Position numbers and translations under genes: made by a program. The notes under the pieces were generated by a model. The model worked only from the letters and a program-made list of their open reading frames with translations. It had not been told where the DNA came from and made no database searches. Shown here in pieces: positions 1 through 8,489 of a stretch of 64,000 bases of DNA; positions within the stretch are counted from its first letter, which is position 1, and the number at the start of each line of letters is the position of its first letter. Source of the stretch: Leucothrix mucor DSM 2157 (GTDB lineage Bacteria > Pseudomonadota > Gammaproteobacteria > Thiotrichales > Thiotrichaceae); NCBI RefSeq assembly GCF_000419525.1, contig NZ_ATTE01000001.1, forward strand, positions 930,001-994,000, in the 5' to 3' direction.

Positions 1-62
1 TTAGCTCAAATCTAACCTGACAGACACCGGTAAAAGACGGGTAACTGTCAGATCAAGTCTGA

Positions 63-93
63 GCGAGCCTGTAAATCTAACTGTGTAAATGCC
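63..93 (+). repeat. IS256 left terminal inverted repeat
   Basis: This segment pairs with 1339-1369 in inverse orientation. The best-conserved block is CTGTGTAAATGCC here against CTGTGTATCTGCC on the other end (reverse complement). It lies just beyond the transposase stop codon. Confidence 0.75.
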
Positions 94-102
94 ATTTCGG
101 GT

Positions 103-1311
103 TTACAGGTAATTCGTTAGTCTATCTTCAAATTCAATAATAAATCGATTTAATGCCGATTTCCAATTACGAATCGGCATGCTCCACTTTTTAGAGGCTT
201 CTTGGATGGCTAAATAAACGACTTTCTTTGCGGAGTCGTCATTTGGAAAGCGCTTTCTATGCTTGGTTGATTTTCGAATCACGCTATTCAGCGACTCAAT
301 CGCGTTGGTTGTATAAATCGCTTTTCGGATGTCGCTTGGGTAAAGAAACAAGGTATTTAAGTTTGCCCAGTGTGACCGCCATGCACGGCTAATTAAAGGG
401 TATTTTTCATCCCATTTTGTGGCAAAACTTTCCAACTCAAGCAGCCCTTCTTCTTCAGTCGCAGACTGGTAAATTCGTTTCAGATCTGTCGTTACTTCGC
501 GGTAGTCTTTCCAGGGAACAAACTTCAGTGAGTTTCGTACCATGTGGACAATACAGAGCTGTATTTGAGTCTTTGGAAAGACGGTGTTAATGGCGTCAGG
601 AAAGCCTTTCAGCCCGTCCACACACGCGATCAGGACGTCATTCACGCCCCGGTTGTTGAGTTCAGTGAGTACGCCCAGCCAGAACTTAGCCCCTTCATTC
701 TCTGTGATCCAGAGTCCTAACAGTTCTTTATGACCCTCCATAGTCACGCCTAACGCAAGGTACATCGCCTTATTGATCACCTGTTTGTCTTGGCGAATTT
801 TGAGCACGATACAGTCCAAATAGACAATGGGATACACCTCATCCAGTGGTCGTGATTGCCATTCGGTAACCAGGTCTAGAACACCCTCGGTGACTTTAGA
901 AATCAGCGTCGGCGAGACGTCTGTATCGTAAAATTCACTGAGGGTATCAACGATGGTTCGTGTGGTCATTCCTTTTGCATACAAACTCAGAATTTTACTG
1001 TCCAAAGCGGGTGTGCGCGTTTGGCGCTTCTTGATAATTTGCGGTTCAAACTCACTTTGACGATCACGGGGTGTGTTAATTTCTAACTCACCCTCATCCG
1101 TTTTCACTGTCTTTTTAGTGTAACCATTACGGCTATTCGTGCTGGGCTTTGTATCATGACGATCATAACCAAGGTGGTCATCTAGCTCAGCATCAAGCGC
1201 TTTTTCATAGAATGATTGGCGCAGCAGTTTGGTTAATGCAGCAATATCTTCTTCCGAGTTGAGGCCTTGAGCGGCCTCTTTAGCCAGGGCTTTTAATTGT
1301 TTCTTATTCAT
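103..1311 (-). CDS. IS256-family transposase (Mutator-type DDE)
   Basis: This 402-residue protein catalyses cut/copy-and-paste movement of the surrounding element. The acidic triad of the Mutator-type RNase H fold is visible: D166 (VYLDCIVLK), D232 (ACVDGLKGF) and E339 (TTNAIESLN). A CxxH pair (C253, H256) lies between the second Asp and the Glu, as in the family. The length is the usual 390-410 residues and the frame is uninterrupted. It begins at an ATG and reads towards the left terminal repeat. Nothing in the flanking genes looks disrupted by it. The family call is firm; activity is not shown. Confidence 0.95.
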   Translation of the reverse strand: MNKKQLKALAKEAAQGLNSEEDIAALTKLLRQSFYEKALDAELDDHLGYDRHDTKPSTNSRNGYTKKTVKTDEGELEINTPRDRQSEFEPQIIKKRQTRTPALDSKILSLYAKGMTTRTIVDTLSEFYDTDVSPTLISKVTEGVLDLVTEWQSRPLDEVYPIVYLDCIVLKIRQDKQVINKAMYLALGVTMEGHKELLGLWITENEGAKFWLGVLTELNNRGVNDVLIACVDGLKGFPDAINTVFPKTQIQLCIVHMVRNSLKFVPWKDYREVTTDLKRIYQSATEEEGLLELESFATKWDEKYPLISRAWRSHWANLNTLFLYPSDIRKAIYTTNAIESLNSVIRKSTKHRKRFPNDDSAKKVVYLAIQEASKKWSMPIRNWKSALNRFIIEFEDRLTNYL

Positions 1312-1338
1312 GTGATCTACTCTAACAGGTTAGGATTA

Positions 1339-1369
1339 GGCAGATACACAGTTCAATTTACAGCCTCGT
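1339..1369 (-). repeat. IS256 right terminal inverted repeat
   Basis: This is the inverse partner of 63-93, on the 5' side of the transposase gene. It probably also carries the transposase promoter, but no clear promoter motif was assigned. Confidence 0.75.
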
Positions 1370-1499
1370 CTGAGCTAGTACATTTTAAGGTTCCCGCAAA
1401 CTACATAATCTCCCTCCTAGCCCACTAGAGTTCTAAATAACGAAAAACTCTAAAGCCCTTTTGCTCGGTGACCTTGAGGTAGAGGTGTTCAAGGAAAAC

Positions 1500-1973
1500 T
1501 CAATCCGCCTCTTTAATATCCTCATACCATCGCTTCATCAAGAGCGCTCTTTGTTTTGTCACTGGCACCATGAGATCTGAGACGTGTCCGGCCCTTATAG
1601 CCGTGTAAATTTCCCCCTCTTTGTCCGCATAGATCTTGTCCATCAGTGCAGAGTTGAAGGCCCGCGCTTCATCTCTACTTTTTATCCAAGCCAGTTGGGC
1701 CGTTTTTAACGTGTCCTTCTCTGCAGCATTGAGCACTGAGCGCAAGCGGCCATAGTAATAATTGAGTTCTTCATCCCACTCTTGGTAATACCTGACAAAA
1801 CACGCAACGGCTCCGGACCCTCCGCCGGAAGCATCAAGGCATAATTGTCGCTGAGCGATTATAGACTCCTCAAACATGGTGGCCTTTTCAAAGCTGCGAA
1901 GACTAAGATTATCATCACCGGCAAATAGGTCGCCTGAAAATAATAGAAAAATCACAAAACACATTCGCTTCAT
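1500..1973 (-). CDS. LprI-like (DUF1311) secreted protein, possible lysozyme inhibitor
   Basis: The start used is the ATG at 1973, which follows AAGGA and begins a signal peptide (MKRMCFVIFLLFSGDLFAG). An in-frame start 19 codons upstream would bury the signal peptide. The mature part has the LprI/DUF1311 pattern: two Cys in the first half, then WDEELNYYYGRL, then KTAQLAWIKSRDEARAF. Members of this family are periplasmic or lipoprotein-like, and some inhibit lysozyme. The usual third Cys after the W..RD motif is replaced by Ala, so the normal disulfide set is incomplete. It stands alone between the IS and a diguanylate cyclase gene, with no operon partner. Confidence 0.7.
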   Translation of the reverse strand: MKRMCFVIFLLFSGDLFAGDDNLSLRSFEKATMFEESIIAQRQLCLDASGGGSGAVACFVRYYQEWDEELNYYYGRLRSVLNAAEKDTLKTAQLAWIKSRDEARAFNSALMDKIYADKEGEIYTAIRAGHVSDLMVPVTKQRALLMKRWYEDIKEAD

Positions 1974-2181
1974 TGTAATATCCTTATTTTTATGACTTAA
2001 AGTTATTGCATAGTAGCAAGTGATTAACACCTTTAGAACACTTTAGGTCAAGTATTAACGTTCACCTTTTTGGTTGGATGATACTGGTTAGAAACTAAGA
2101 TTGATAAGTTAGCGGGACAGTAAAGAGGTCTTACGCTATCTAATAGCTGCACGATAATGATCGTCTACAGAGAAGGTTTTA

Positions 2182-3339
2182 TTAGAGGCTTGATACTGCA
2201 GTACTGGGCGGTTTGACCTTCTTAACCTCGTACATTTTTTGGTCTGCAATATTGATCAAATCTTCAATATTATCACCATGCTTTGGGTAAATGGCCACAC
2301 CAATACTCGCGCCGACTTTCAACGCTTTGCCTTCAATATTCATCGGTTGACCAATAATTTTTGCATATTTATTGGCGATACCTTCAACCTTGGTGATATC
2401 TTTTTTGTCTAGAATAAGCCCCATGAGATATTCATCACCGCCTAAGCGTGACAAATGGTCACCTCTGCGTATGGCTAACTCAAGACGCTTTGCGATGATT
2501 GTCAGGGTTTCATCGCCTGCGTTATGGCCGTATACATCATTGATTTGTTTAAAGCCGTTGAGGTCGATGAATAGAATAACTAAGATCTTTTCTTGAATGC
2601 GGGCTTTATCAAGCGACTCATTCAGTAGCTTCATCATGTAGCGACGGTTTGGGAGTTCGGTCAATGCATCATGGTTCGCCAGATATTGGTTGTCATGTGC
2701 TTCTGCTGACTTTTGCTCATAGGCAAGCTTTAGCGACTGCTGGAGTAAAAAGTTTTCTTTTAGGTATTGATCACGAACGTACTGGGTTACAAATCCAATA
2801 ACGGATGCGCACACCAGGAAAAAACAGTTAGATAGAACCGTCGGCAAAAAAGAATTTGGCTCCCCAGCATGTTTATAAAACTCTACATAGACATACAGTC
2901 CTATGATCGTAAAAGCACTGAGCGACACCGATAACAGGTTTAAGTAAGCCCATGAAAAAATGGCCATAATGACTAGTATAAGACCTGCAAAATAGATATC
3001 GGATGCCTCATCTGTGGGACTGGATATGAGAATCATTAGGTTTATACTGACACCGGCCAAAAAGTAAGGCGTTGCTTGTACAAGGTGATAGTATTTGGAA
3101 AATTTGCTGGTAAATGAAAAGACAATAGCAAAACCTAAACTCGCTATAACAAACAGTCTTATGACGAAAGCTTCGTATACAACCGATGGTAGTGCATAAA
3201 TATCTATCACAATAAAGGCTGAATACAAGAGTAGCGCCAATACAGACATTACCCGCGTAGATCTTATCTTTTCAGGGGTAAGATACGACTGATAATCCTT
3301 TTCCATCGAACTGGGGATATGGGTGGTTTTAAGGGTCAT
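2182..3339 (-). CDS. Membrane-bound diguanylate cyclase (GGDEF)
   Basis: The protein should make cyclic di-GMP from two GTP at the inner membrane. The N-terminal ~200 residues hold about six hydrophobic segments with short loops and no recognised sensor fold. A short coiled linker (about 195-220) leads to the GGDEF domain (about 220-380). The active-site motif is GGDEY. The allosteric I-site RRGD sits exactly five residues before it, so product inhibition is expected. The ATG at 3339 has no clear Shine-Dalgarno; a second ATG twelve codons in (3306) is also possible. There is no EAL domain. The gene is monocistronic, and its input signal cannot be told from sequence. Confidence 0.9.
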   Translation of the reverse strand: MTLKTTHIPSSMEKDYQSYLTPEKIRSTRVMSVLALLLYSAFIVIDIYALPSVVYEAFVIRLFVIASLGFAIVFSFTSKFSKYYHLVQATPYFLAGVSINLMILISSPTDEASDIYFAGLILVIMAIFSWAYLNLLSVSLSAFTIIGLYVYVEFYKHAGEPNSFLPTVLSNCFFLVCASVIGFVTQYVRDQYLKENFLLQQSLKLAYEQKSAEAHDNQYLANHDALTELPNRRYMMKLLNESLDKARIQEKILVILFIDLNGFKQINDVYGHNAGDETLTIIAKRLELAIRRGDHLSRLGGDEYLMGLILDKKDITKVEGIANKYAKIIGQPMNIEGKALKVGASIGVAIYPKHGDNIEDLINIADQKMYEVKKVKPPSTAVSSL

Positions 3340-3527
3340 TATATTTTTTATTATTGGGTTTTGAGCAGTATAAAACCCATAGGTACATTCTTCAGGAATT
3401 TCAGATAAAAGGGGAGCAGTGTTTGCGCCATATTATCTTTGCCCAAGCTAGCTAATTAATGCTCGAATGGCGAAGCGCTCTCGAGGCGCAGTTAAAGGTG
3501 GGAAGTTTGGGCTGGTTTAATAAGTGA

Positions 3528-4235
3528 TTACCGTGGCAATTGCTTGATCAGCTCCGCAACTTCCAGAGTCTTGATATCATCATCACCAAAGGTCAGCTTG
3601 CTGGCCGCTAAGGCTTTTTCATAATAGTCTTTGGCAATGGCGTATTCTTTTTTCATAACGTGCAGCGCGCCTAATTGCTTAAAAGTGGCAATAGTCCCCG
3701 CATGGTTTAATCGTTTGTATTCCACTTGGGCATTTTGCATGCCTTCGAAGAAACCTTCCTCATCGTCTGGCTTTATGTCAACCAGCTTGGTCGATAATGA
3801 CTGCTCATAATAGTGTTGAGCCTGATCGTATTGCTGCTCTGCTTCAGCGATGGTTCCGAGTTTGAAGTAGGTGTGTGCAAGGCTATACGGGCTAACTTTT
3901 TTTAGTTGCTTCTTAATGTCTAATGACTTCAGGTAGTGGGCTTTTTCTTCAGCTTTATTACCAGCAAGCGCGTGTAAGCTTGCCATTGCCTCATACATAT
4001 TGGCGGTTCCAATGGTGAATTCATTGCTATCGCTGATTCTCTGATCTACCAGTGTTTGATAGATGCTTAGCGCTTTGTTGTGATTACCTTGGACGACGGC
4101 TTCTTTGATGGCGAGCTCTTCCTTACTCTTTGACATGTCACCAAAAAAATCGGGATATAAATTACTGACGATGAGTCCGCAAATGACCGTGGCGATAACA
4201 CCATAAAAGATTATGTTTGATTGGCGGTTTGTCAT
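3528..4235 (-). CDS. Membrane-anchored TPR protein
   Basis: This 235-residue protein has one N-terminal membrane segment (about residues 8-28), which would place the rest in the periplasm. The remainder is helical and built of tetratricopeptide-like units. The clearest are around SLAHTYFKLGTIAEAEQQYD and FKQLGALHVMKKEYAIAKDY. Such repeats form protein-binding scaffolds. The gene lies between the diguanylate cyclase and the Gln/Arg-rich protein on the same strand, with wide gaps (188 and 278 bp) that argue against one operon. No partner or function can be assigned. Confidence 0.75.
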   Translation of the reverse strand: MTNRQSNIIFYGVIATVICGLIVSNLYPDFFGDMSKSKEELAIKEAVVQGNHNKALSIYQTLVDQRISDSNEFTIGTANMYEAMASLHALAGNKAEEKAHYLKSLDIKKQLKKVSPYSLAHTYFKLGTIAEAEQQYDQAQHYYEQSLSTKLVDIKPDDEEGFFEGMQNAQVEYKRLNHAGTIATFKQLGALHVMKKEYAIAKDYYEKALAASKLTFGDDDIKTLEVAELIKQLPR

Positions 4236-4513
4236 TTAATCACTACTTCGTTGATATCAGTTGGTGTTCTTCGAGGCTAAATCTTTAGCGAACGGCTTAG
4301 TCATACTTTAGGCACAGCATGTGCAAGCACTAAAATAATCGACCAGTATAAATACTTTGCTCTGACTTCACACCTGATAAAAGCGCATCAGCTGTACATC
4401 AACATTAGAAAGGTGATGAGGGGGTAAAAGGGGATTTGGGAGGAGCATCAGCCCGAGTACTTAAGTCCTCAGACTGATGCGGAGATATGCATGCGATATA
4501 AGATTTTACTGGA

Positions 4514-5314
4514 TTAGTTGGCCCGAGCTCTAGCCATCTCTTGCTGACGCATTCGCTGCTTTTCCCAGTGTGCCTCTCTGGCGCGTTTCTGTTCAATCAC
4601 TCGTTGACGTTGACGCTCTTGGTTCTGTGCAATTTGCAGCTGGCGTTGTTTAGCATAGGCTTCTTGCAAACGTATCTGTTGAAGCTTTGCTTGTTTGCGA
4701 AGTTGAATCTGCTGGCGCTGCTGCTGCGTCGCTTGGTGTTTTGCTTGAGCTGCCGCTTGAGTATTAGCAACTTGTGGTGCAGGTCTTGCAGCTTGCCTTG
4801 GTGCCGGAGTTGCTCGTGAAGGCACATCATCTAACCACAGCGCGGCATAAGCTTCCTGAGAAATCTCCATGGTCGTCTGTGGCGGGCTTACCGGAGGTCG
4901 CTGGGAAATAACAACGGGAGCAGGGGGCGGAGTACTTGGCCTTGCCGCTACTTGAGGCGCAGCTTGCGGCTTTTTCGCGACCTGAAATGAGTTGTATCCA
5001 TGCTTTTGCTTTTTAATCAGATTAAAGCGGCTACCGATAAAGCTGATCATTTCACGGTTGTTACGGTTATTGATATGCGGTGCGCAAGCCGAAGCGCTAC
5101 CCATGTAATTAACGCGGGAGTTGAGCTTCGCTTCCAAGTCCTGGCAGTCAGTTTTACACGTGCCATAACTGGTTAATAAATCTTGAGCGGTCTGTACATC
5201 CTGCGTCAGTGCAGCGGCGTGGCTCCACTCGCAGCTAGTATTGTTAGCCTTGGCGGCCACCGAAAACACTAAGCAGGCAGACACGATAAATAGGCGTTTT
5301 ATCTGATGTTTCAT
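4514..5314 (-). CDS. Secreted Cys-containing protein with Gln/Arg-rich coiled-coil tail
   Basis: I do not recognise the family. The ATG at 5314 follows AAGGGGG and starts a signal peptide ending near VAAKA. Residues 25-80 contain four Cys (CEW, GTCKTDCQDLE, SACAPH), compatible with two disulfides. A Pro/Ala-rich linker (about 110-190) follows. The last ~80 residues are almost entirely Gln, Arg, Ala, Lys and Glu and should form a long charged coiled coil. The layout (export signal, small disulfide domain, linker, basic helix) suggests an envelope protein that binds an acidic partner such as DNA, LPS or another protein; that is inference. Confidence 0.7.
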   Translation of the reverse strand: MKHQIKRLFIVSACLVFSVAAKANNTSCEWSHAAALTQDVQTAQDLLTSYGTCKTDCQDLEAKLNSRVNYMGSASACAPHINNRNNREMISFIGSRFNLIKKQKHGYNSFQVAKKPQAAPQVAARPSTPPPAPVVISQRPPVSPPQTTMEISQEAYAALWLDDVPSRATPAPRQAARPAPQVANTQAAAQAKHQATQQQRQQIQLRKQAKLQQIRLQEAYAKQRQLQIAQNQERQRQRVIEQKRAREAHWEKQRMRQQEMARARAN

Positions 5315-5380
5315 TACGAAACCCCCTTCAGAAAATCAGAATTTTAGAACAAGCTTGGGGATTATACGTTCCCCTTAGCC

Positions 5381-6592
5381 TTAGATTATGCCATCGGCCT
5401 TGAGCTTAGCAATTATATCAGACGAGTAGCCAAGCCCTTCCAGCACAGAGTCGGTGTGTTCGCCAAGCTCTGGCCCTAACCAACGCGTGCCGCCCGGCGT
5501 TACACTCATCTTTGGAACCACACCCGGAATATCAATCGGCGAGCCATCGGGCATGGCATGGCGCTCAATCATCTCTCGGGCGCGGTAGTGCGGGTCTTCA
5601 TAGATATCTTTAGCGGTGTAGATCTTGCTGGCAGGCACTTCGGCTTGCTCCAGCGCATCCAATACGCTGTCGATATCAAACAGCATGGTCCACTCGCTAA
5701 TGGCCTGATCAATGGCATCGGTATGAATCACGCGGCCATCGTTTTGCTCCATTTCAGGGTTATCTGCCATATCATCACGACCCATTAAGCGCATCAGTCG
5801 TTTAAAAATACTGTCGCCATTGGCAGCAATAATCACGTATTCGCCATCCTTGCAGGGATAGGTACTAGAGGGCACGATGCCGGGTAAGCTGGCCCCGCTG
5901 CGCTCGCGAATAAAGCCCGCTTGCGCATATTCCGGAATCAAGCTTTCCATCACGCCAAACACTGATTCATATAGCGCTACATCAATAAACTGACCTTGGC
6001 CGGGATGACTTTGCAGGTGATGCATTGCCATCAATGCGCCGATCACGCCATACAGAGAGGAGAGGGTGTCACCAATACTAATACCGGTACGCACCGGCGG
6101 GCGGTCGGGAAAGCCTGCCAGATAACGCATACCACCAATCGATTCAGCAATCGCCGCAAATCCCGGACGGCTACTGTAAGGGCCGGTCTGGCCATAACCT
6201 GAAACACGCACCATAACGAGTGATGGCTTAATCGCGGATAAGGTTTCCCAGCCTAATCCCCATTTTTCCAGCGTGCCGGGGCGGAAATTTTCAATCACGA
6301 TATCCGCATCTTTCACCAGATCGCGCACTACTTGTTGGCCTTGTTCGCTGCGTAAATTGAGGGTGATGGATTTCTTATTGCGGCTGTGAGCGTACCACCA
6401 AAGTGAAGTGTCTTTGTGCAGCTTGCGCCATTTACGCAGCGGGTCGCCAGCCTCAGGGGATTCGATTTTGATAACTTCTGCGCCGAATTGCGCGAGGATG
6501 GAGGCAGCATAAGGCCCCGCGATCAGCGCACCAAGTTCGAGAACTTTGATATTGCTGAGGGGGCCGTTTGTGCTTGTCTTGCTGTCTGTCAT
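5381..6592 (-). CDS. CaiB/BaiF (family III) CoA-transferase
   Basis: The enzyme moves CoA between carboxylic acids through aspartyl-CoA chemistry. The N-terminal signature VLELGALIAGPYAASILAQF and VIKIESPEAGDPLRKW is typical. The catalytic Asp is most likely the one in GISIGDTLSSLYG. About 403 residues is the family norm. I chose the ATG at 6592; the longer frame starts with TTG at 6625. The gene follows the formate dehydrogenase gamma gene by 98 bp on the same strand with no clear terminator between. Because formyl-CoA transferases belong to this family, a link between formate and formyl-CoA is possible, but substrate cannot be read from the sequence. Confidence 0.85.
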   Translation of the reverse strand: MTDSKTSTNGPLSNIKVLELGALIAGPYAASILAQFGAEVIKIESPEAGDPLRKWRKLHKDTSLWWYAHSRNKKSITLNLRSEQGQQVVRDLVKDADIVIENFRPGTLEKWGLGWETLSAIKPSLVMVRVSGYGQTGPYSSRPGFAAIAESIGGMRYLAGFPDRPPVRTGISIGDTLSSLYGVIGALMAMHHLQSHPGQGQFIDVALYESVFGVMESLIPEYAQAGFIRERSGASLPGIVPSSTYPCKDGEYVIIAANGDSIFKRLMRLMGRDDMADNPEMEQNDGRVIHTDAIDQAISEWTMLFDIDSVLDALEQAEVPASKIYTAKDIYEDPHYRAREMIERHAMPDGSPIDIPGVVPKMSVTPGGTRWLGPELGEHTDSVLEGLGYSSDIIAKLKADGII

Positions 6593-6690
6593 GGGGAATC
6601 TCAACGATTGATCATCCCCAGACAATACCTTGTCAGAACCGGTTTGTCATGCCTCGACTGAGGGCATAGCGAGCCGGTAACTGTGTCACA

Positions 6691-7728
6691 TTAGCTAGCT
6701 GTTTTAGGGCTCTCGCCAGCAGCGACTTGATCCGCTGTCGGCTCCAGTTGTTCAACCGGAACCACGACGCCTTGCTCAACTAACTCTTCATACCAAAGGT
6801 CATGATGCTCTTTCGCCCAGTTCGCATCACAAGAGCCGGTCTGCATCGCTTCAAAGGCACCTTCCATGGCAATCGTACCCATGTAAATATGGCCTAATGA
6901 ACCGGCCATAATACCAACCGCTGAGATGCTGTGTACCCAATGCGCAAAGGTAATATTATTGCGGGTGCGTCCATAGCTGGTGAAGTCCAGAATCTGTGTG
7001 AAATCCAGTACTAAACCACTGGTAACCACAATGATTCCAACCAGCACGGCGATCCAATACCAGCCCTTTTCACCGGCATTGTAACGACCTGCCGGAGCAT
7101 GTCCGCCCAGCAGTCCACCGCCTTTAACGATCCACTTGAGATCGACCCATTTCGGGAAGTTTCCCTTCATAAAGGTGAAGGCAAGCACCACTAAAGCAAC
7201 CGCAAAAGCAGGGCCGGCAAAGTCATGAATGCGCTTCATCAGCAGCGTCAGCGGTCCGCCAATTTCAGGGCCAATGTAGGGAATAATCACAAAGCGCCCA
7301 AACATCAGCACGGCACCGGTAATTCCCAGCGCCACAAATAAGATGGCGGTGGTCCAATGCACATAGCGTTGAAAGCGGGTAAAACGTTTAATTTTCTGTG
7401 TCGAGCGACCAGCTTTGATTTTAATTTTTCCGCGAACTAAGCGGAACAGTAAAATCGCAATAATCGTGAATCCCAACACTTTAGCCGCCAAGGGGATTAA
7501 CTCACCCATGCGGAAGTGTCGCCAATCATCCCCGTCTTTATTGACCAGCACGGTGCTGTCAATGCCTTTGACCTGTGAGCGTACATCGCCATGGTCTGCG
7601 CCTTCACGGCCGCGCACGGCATTCCAAAGCTCAGCGCCGGGGTCTTGCTGGATTACTGAAGGGCCAGCTGCCTGAGTGATGGCTGGCAGTGTTAGCAACA
7701 GCATCAGGCTTAATAAAAGTATTCGCAT
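6691..7728 (-). CDS. fdhC: Formate dehydrogenase gamma subunit (cytochrome b556)
   Basis: This is the membrane subunit that passes electrons from the iron-sulfur subunit to quinone through two b hemes. It has a cleavable signal peptide (to about residue 20) and a periplasmic extension of ~75 residues. One extra membrane segment (about 78-98) comes before the four-helix FdoI-type core. Histidines that could ligate heme lie in RYVHWTTAILF, RIHDFAG, HWVHSIS and SLGHIYMG. At 345 residues it is longer than E. coli FdoI and matches the long gamma-subunit type. A Shine-Dalgarno (GAGGAG) precedes the ATG. A terminator-like hairpin separates it from the beta gene, so its level may be set separately. 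Confidence 0.92.
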   Translation of the reverse strand: MRILLLSLMLLLTLPAITQAAGPSVIQQDPGAELWNAVRGREGADHGDVRSQVKGIDSTVLVNKDGDDWRHFRMGELIPLAAKVLGFTIIAILLFRLVRGKIKIKAGRSTQKIKRFTRFQRYVHWTTAILFVALGITGAVLMFGRFVIIPYIGPEIGGPLTLLMKRIHDFAGPAFAVALVVLAFTFMKGNFPKWVDLKWIVKGGGLLGGHAPAGRYNAGEKGWYWIAVLVGIIVVTSGLVLDFTQILDFTSYGRTRNNITFAHWVHSISAVGIMAGSLGHIYMGTIAMEGAFEAMQTGSCDANWAKEHHDLWYEELVEQGVVVPVEQLEPTADQVAAGESPKTAS

Positions 7729-7766
7729 ACGTATCGCGCTCCTCGCCAGTGTGTATCCAAAATACG

Positions 7767-7799
7767 AAAAGCCCCCTTGTGCATAACACGCAAGGGGGC
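7767..7799 (-). terminator. Intrinsic terminator or attenuator between fdhB and fdhC
   Basis: On the minus strand the RNA would form a nine-pair GC-rich stem, GCCCCCTTG with CAAGGGGGC, around an 11-nt loop. It is followed by TTTTCG. The hairpin falls inside the 84-bp gap between the beta and gamma subunit genes. The short U-tract suggests partial termination or an mRNA 3'-end protector rather than a full stop. Confidence 0.65.
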
Positions 7800-7812
7800 C
7801 ATAGCTTGCCGC

Positions 7813-8478
7813 TTAGTTGCTTGCGTCAGGCTTCCATTGCTGCACGCCATCCACACCGGTTGCCCGTCCACTTAGGGAAGGGTTGGGTTGGAAGTTAGCT
7901 TTTTGCTGCAAACGGGTCTGGCTAAAGGCTGCCGCACCGCGATTGATTACGCGATCACGGTACACATCAGCGACCATGTTAGCGTCACCGGCCAGTAGTG
8001 CTTTAGTGGCACACATCTCAGCACACAGTGGCAATTTACCTTCTGCGATACGGTTGCTGCCGTACTTAGTGTACTCAGCAGGGCTCATGTCTTCCTCTTC
8101 AGGGCCACCGGCGCAGAAAGTACATTTGTCCATCTTACCGCGCGACGAGAAAGCGCCGTCGGTAGGGAACTGCGGTGCGCCAAATGGGCAGGCGTAGAAG
8201 CAGTAGCCACAACCAATGCAGGTATCTTTATTGTGTAAAACGATACCTTCGTCGGTGATTTCAAAACAATCAACCGGGCAAACTGCTGCGCAAGGTGCAT
8301 CGGAACAATGCATGCAGGCAACGGATAAGGAGCGCTCGCCAGGCTCACCATCTTTAATGGTCACCACGCGGCGACGGTTTACACCGACCGGAATCTCGTG
8401 CTCATTCTTACAAGCCGTTACACAGGCGTTACATTCAATGCAGCGTTCAGCATCGCAATAAAACTTCATTCTTGCCAT
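7813..8478 (-). CDS. fdhB: Formate dehydrogenase beta subunit, four-cluster ferredoxin
   Basis: This 221-residue protein carries electrons from the molybdenum subunit to the cytochrome b subunit. Four Cys groups for [4Fe-4S] clusters are visible: CIECNACVTACKNEH, CMHCSDAPCAAVCPVDC, CIGCGYCFYACPFGAP, and the last split between CTFCAGG and CAEMCATKAL. It lacks the C-terminal membrane anchor of E. coli FdoH, as is normal for the Fdh3-type beta subunit. The ATG follows GGAG and lies 11 bp after the alpha stop codon, so the two are co-translated. It has no signal peptide of its own and is presumably exported bound to the Tat-carrying alpha subunit. Confidence 0.95.
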   Translation of the reverse strand: MARMKFYCDAERCIECNACVTACKNEHEIPVGVNRRRVVTIKDGEPGERSLSVACMHCSDAPCAAVCPVDCFEITDEGIVLHNKDTCIGCGYCFYACPFGAPQFPTDGAFSSRGKMDKCTFCAGGPEEEDMSPAEYTKYGSNRIAEGKLPLCAEMCATKALLAGDANMVADVYRDRVINRGAAAFSQTRLQQKANFQPNPSLSGRATGVDGVQQWKPDASN

Positions 8479-8489
8479 GATTTATTCTC

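Larger units (their letters stand above)
63..1369 (-). mobile_element. IS256-family insertion sequence
   Basis: A single transposase gene is bounded by imperfect terminal inverted repeats at 63-93 and 1339-1369, matching at about 25 of 31 positions. One gene plus short terminal repeats at about 1.3 kb is the normal IS256 layout. I could not find a convincing 8-9 bp target duplication next to the ends, so either the exact outer ends are uncertain or the element is old. The transposase frame is intact, so the copy may still be active. Confidence 0.85.
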
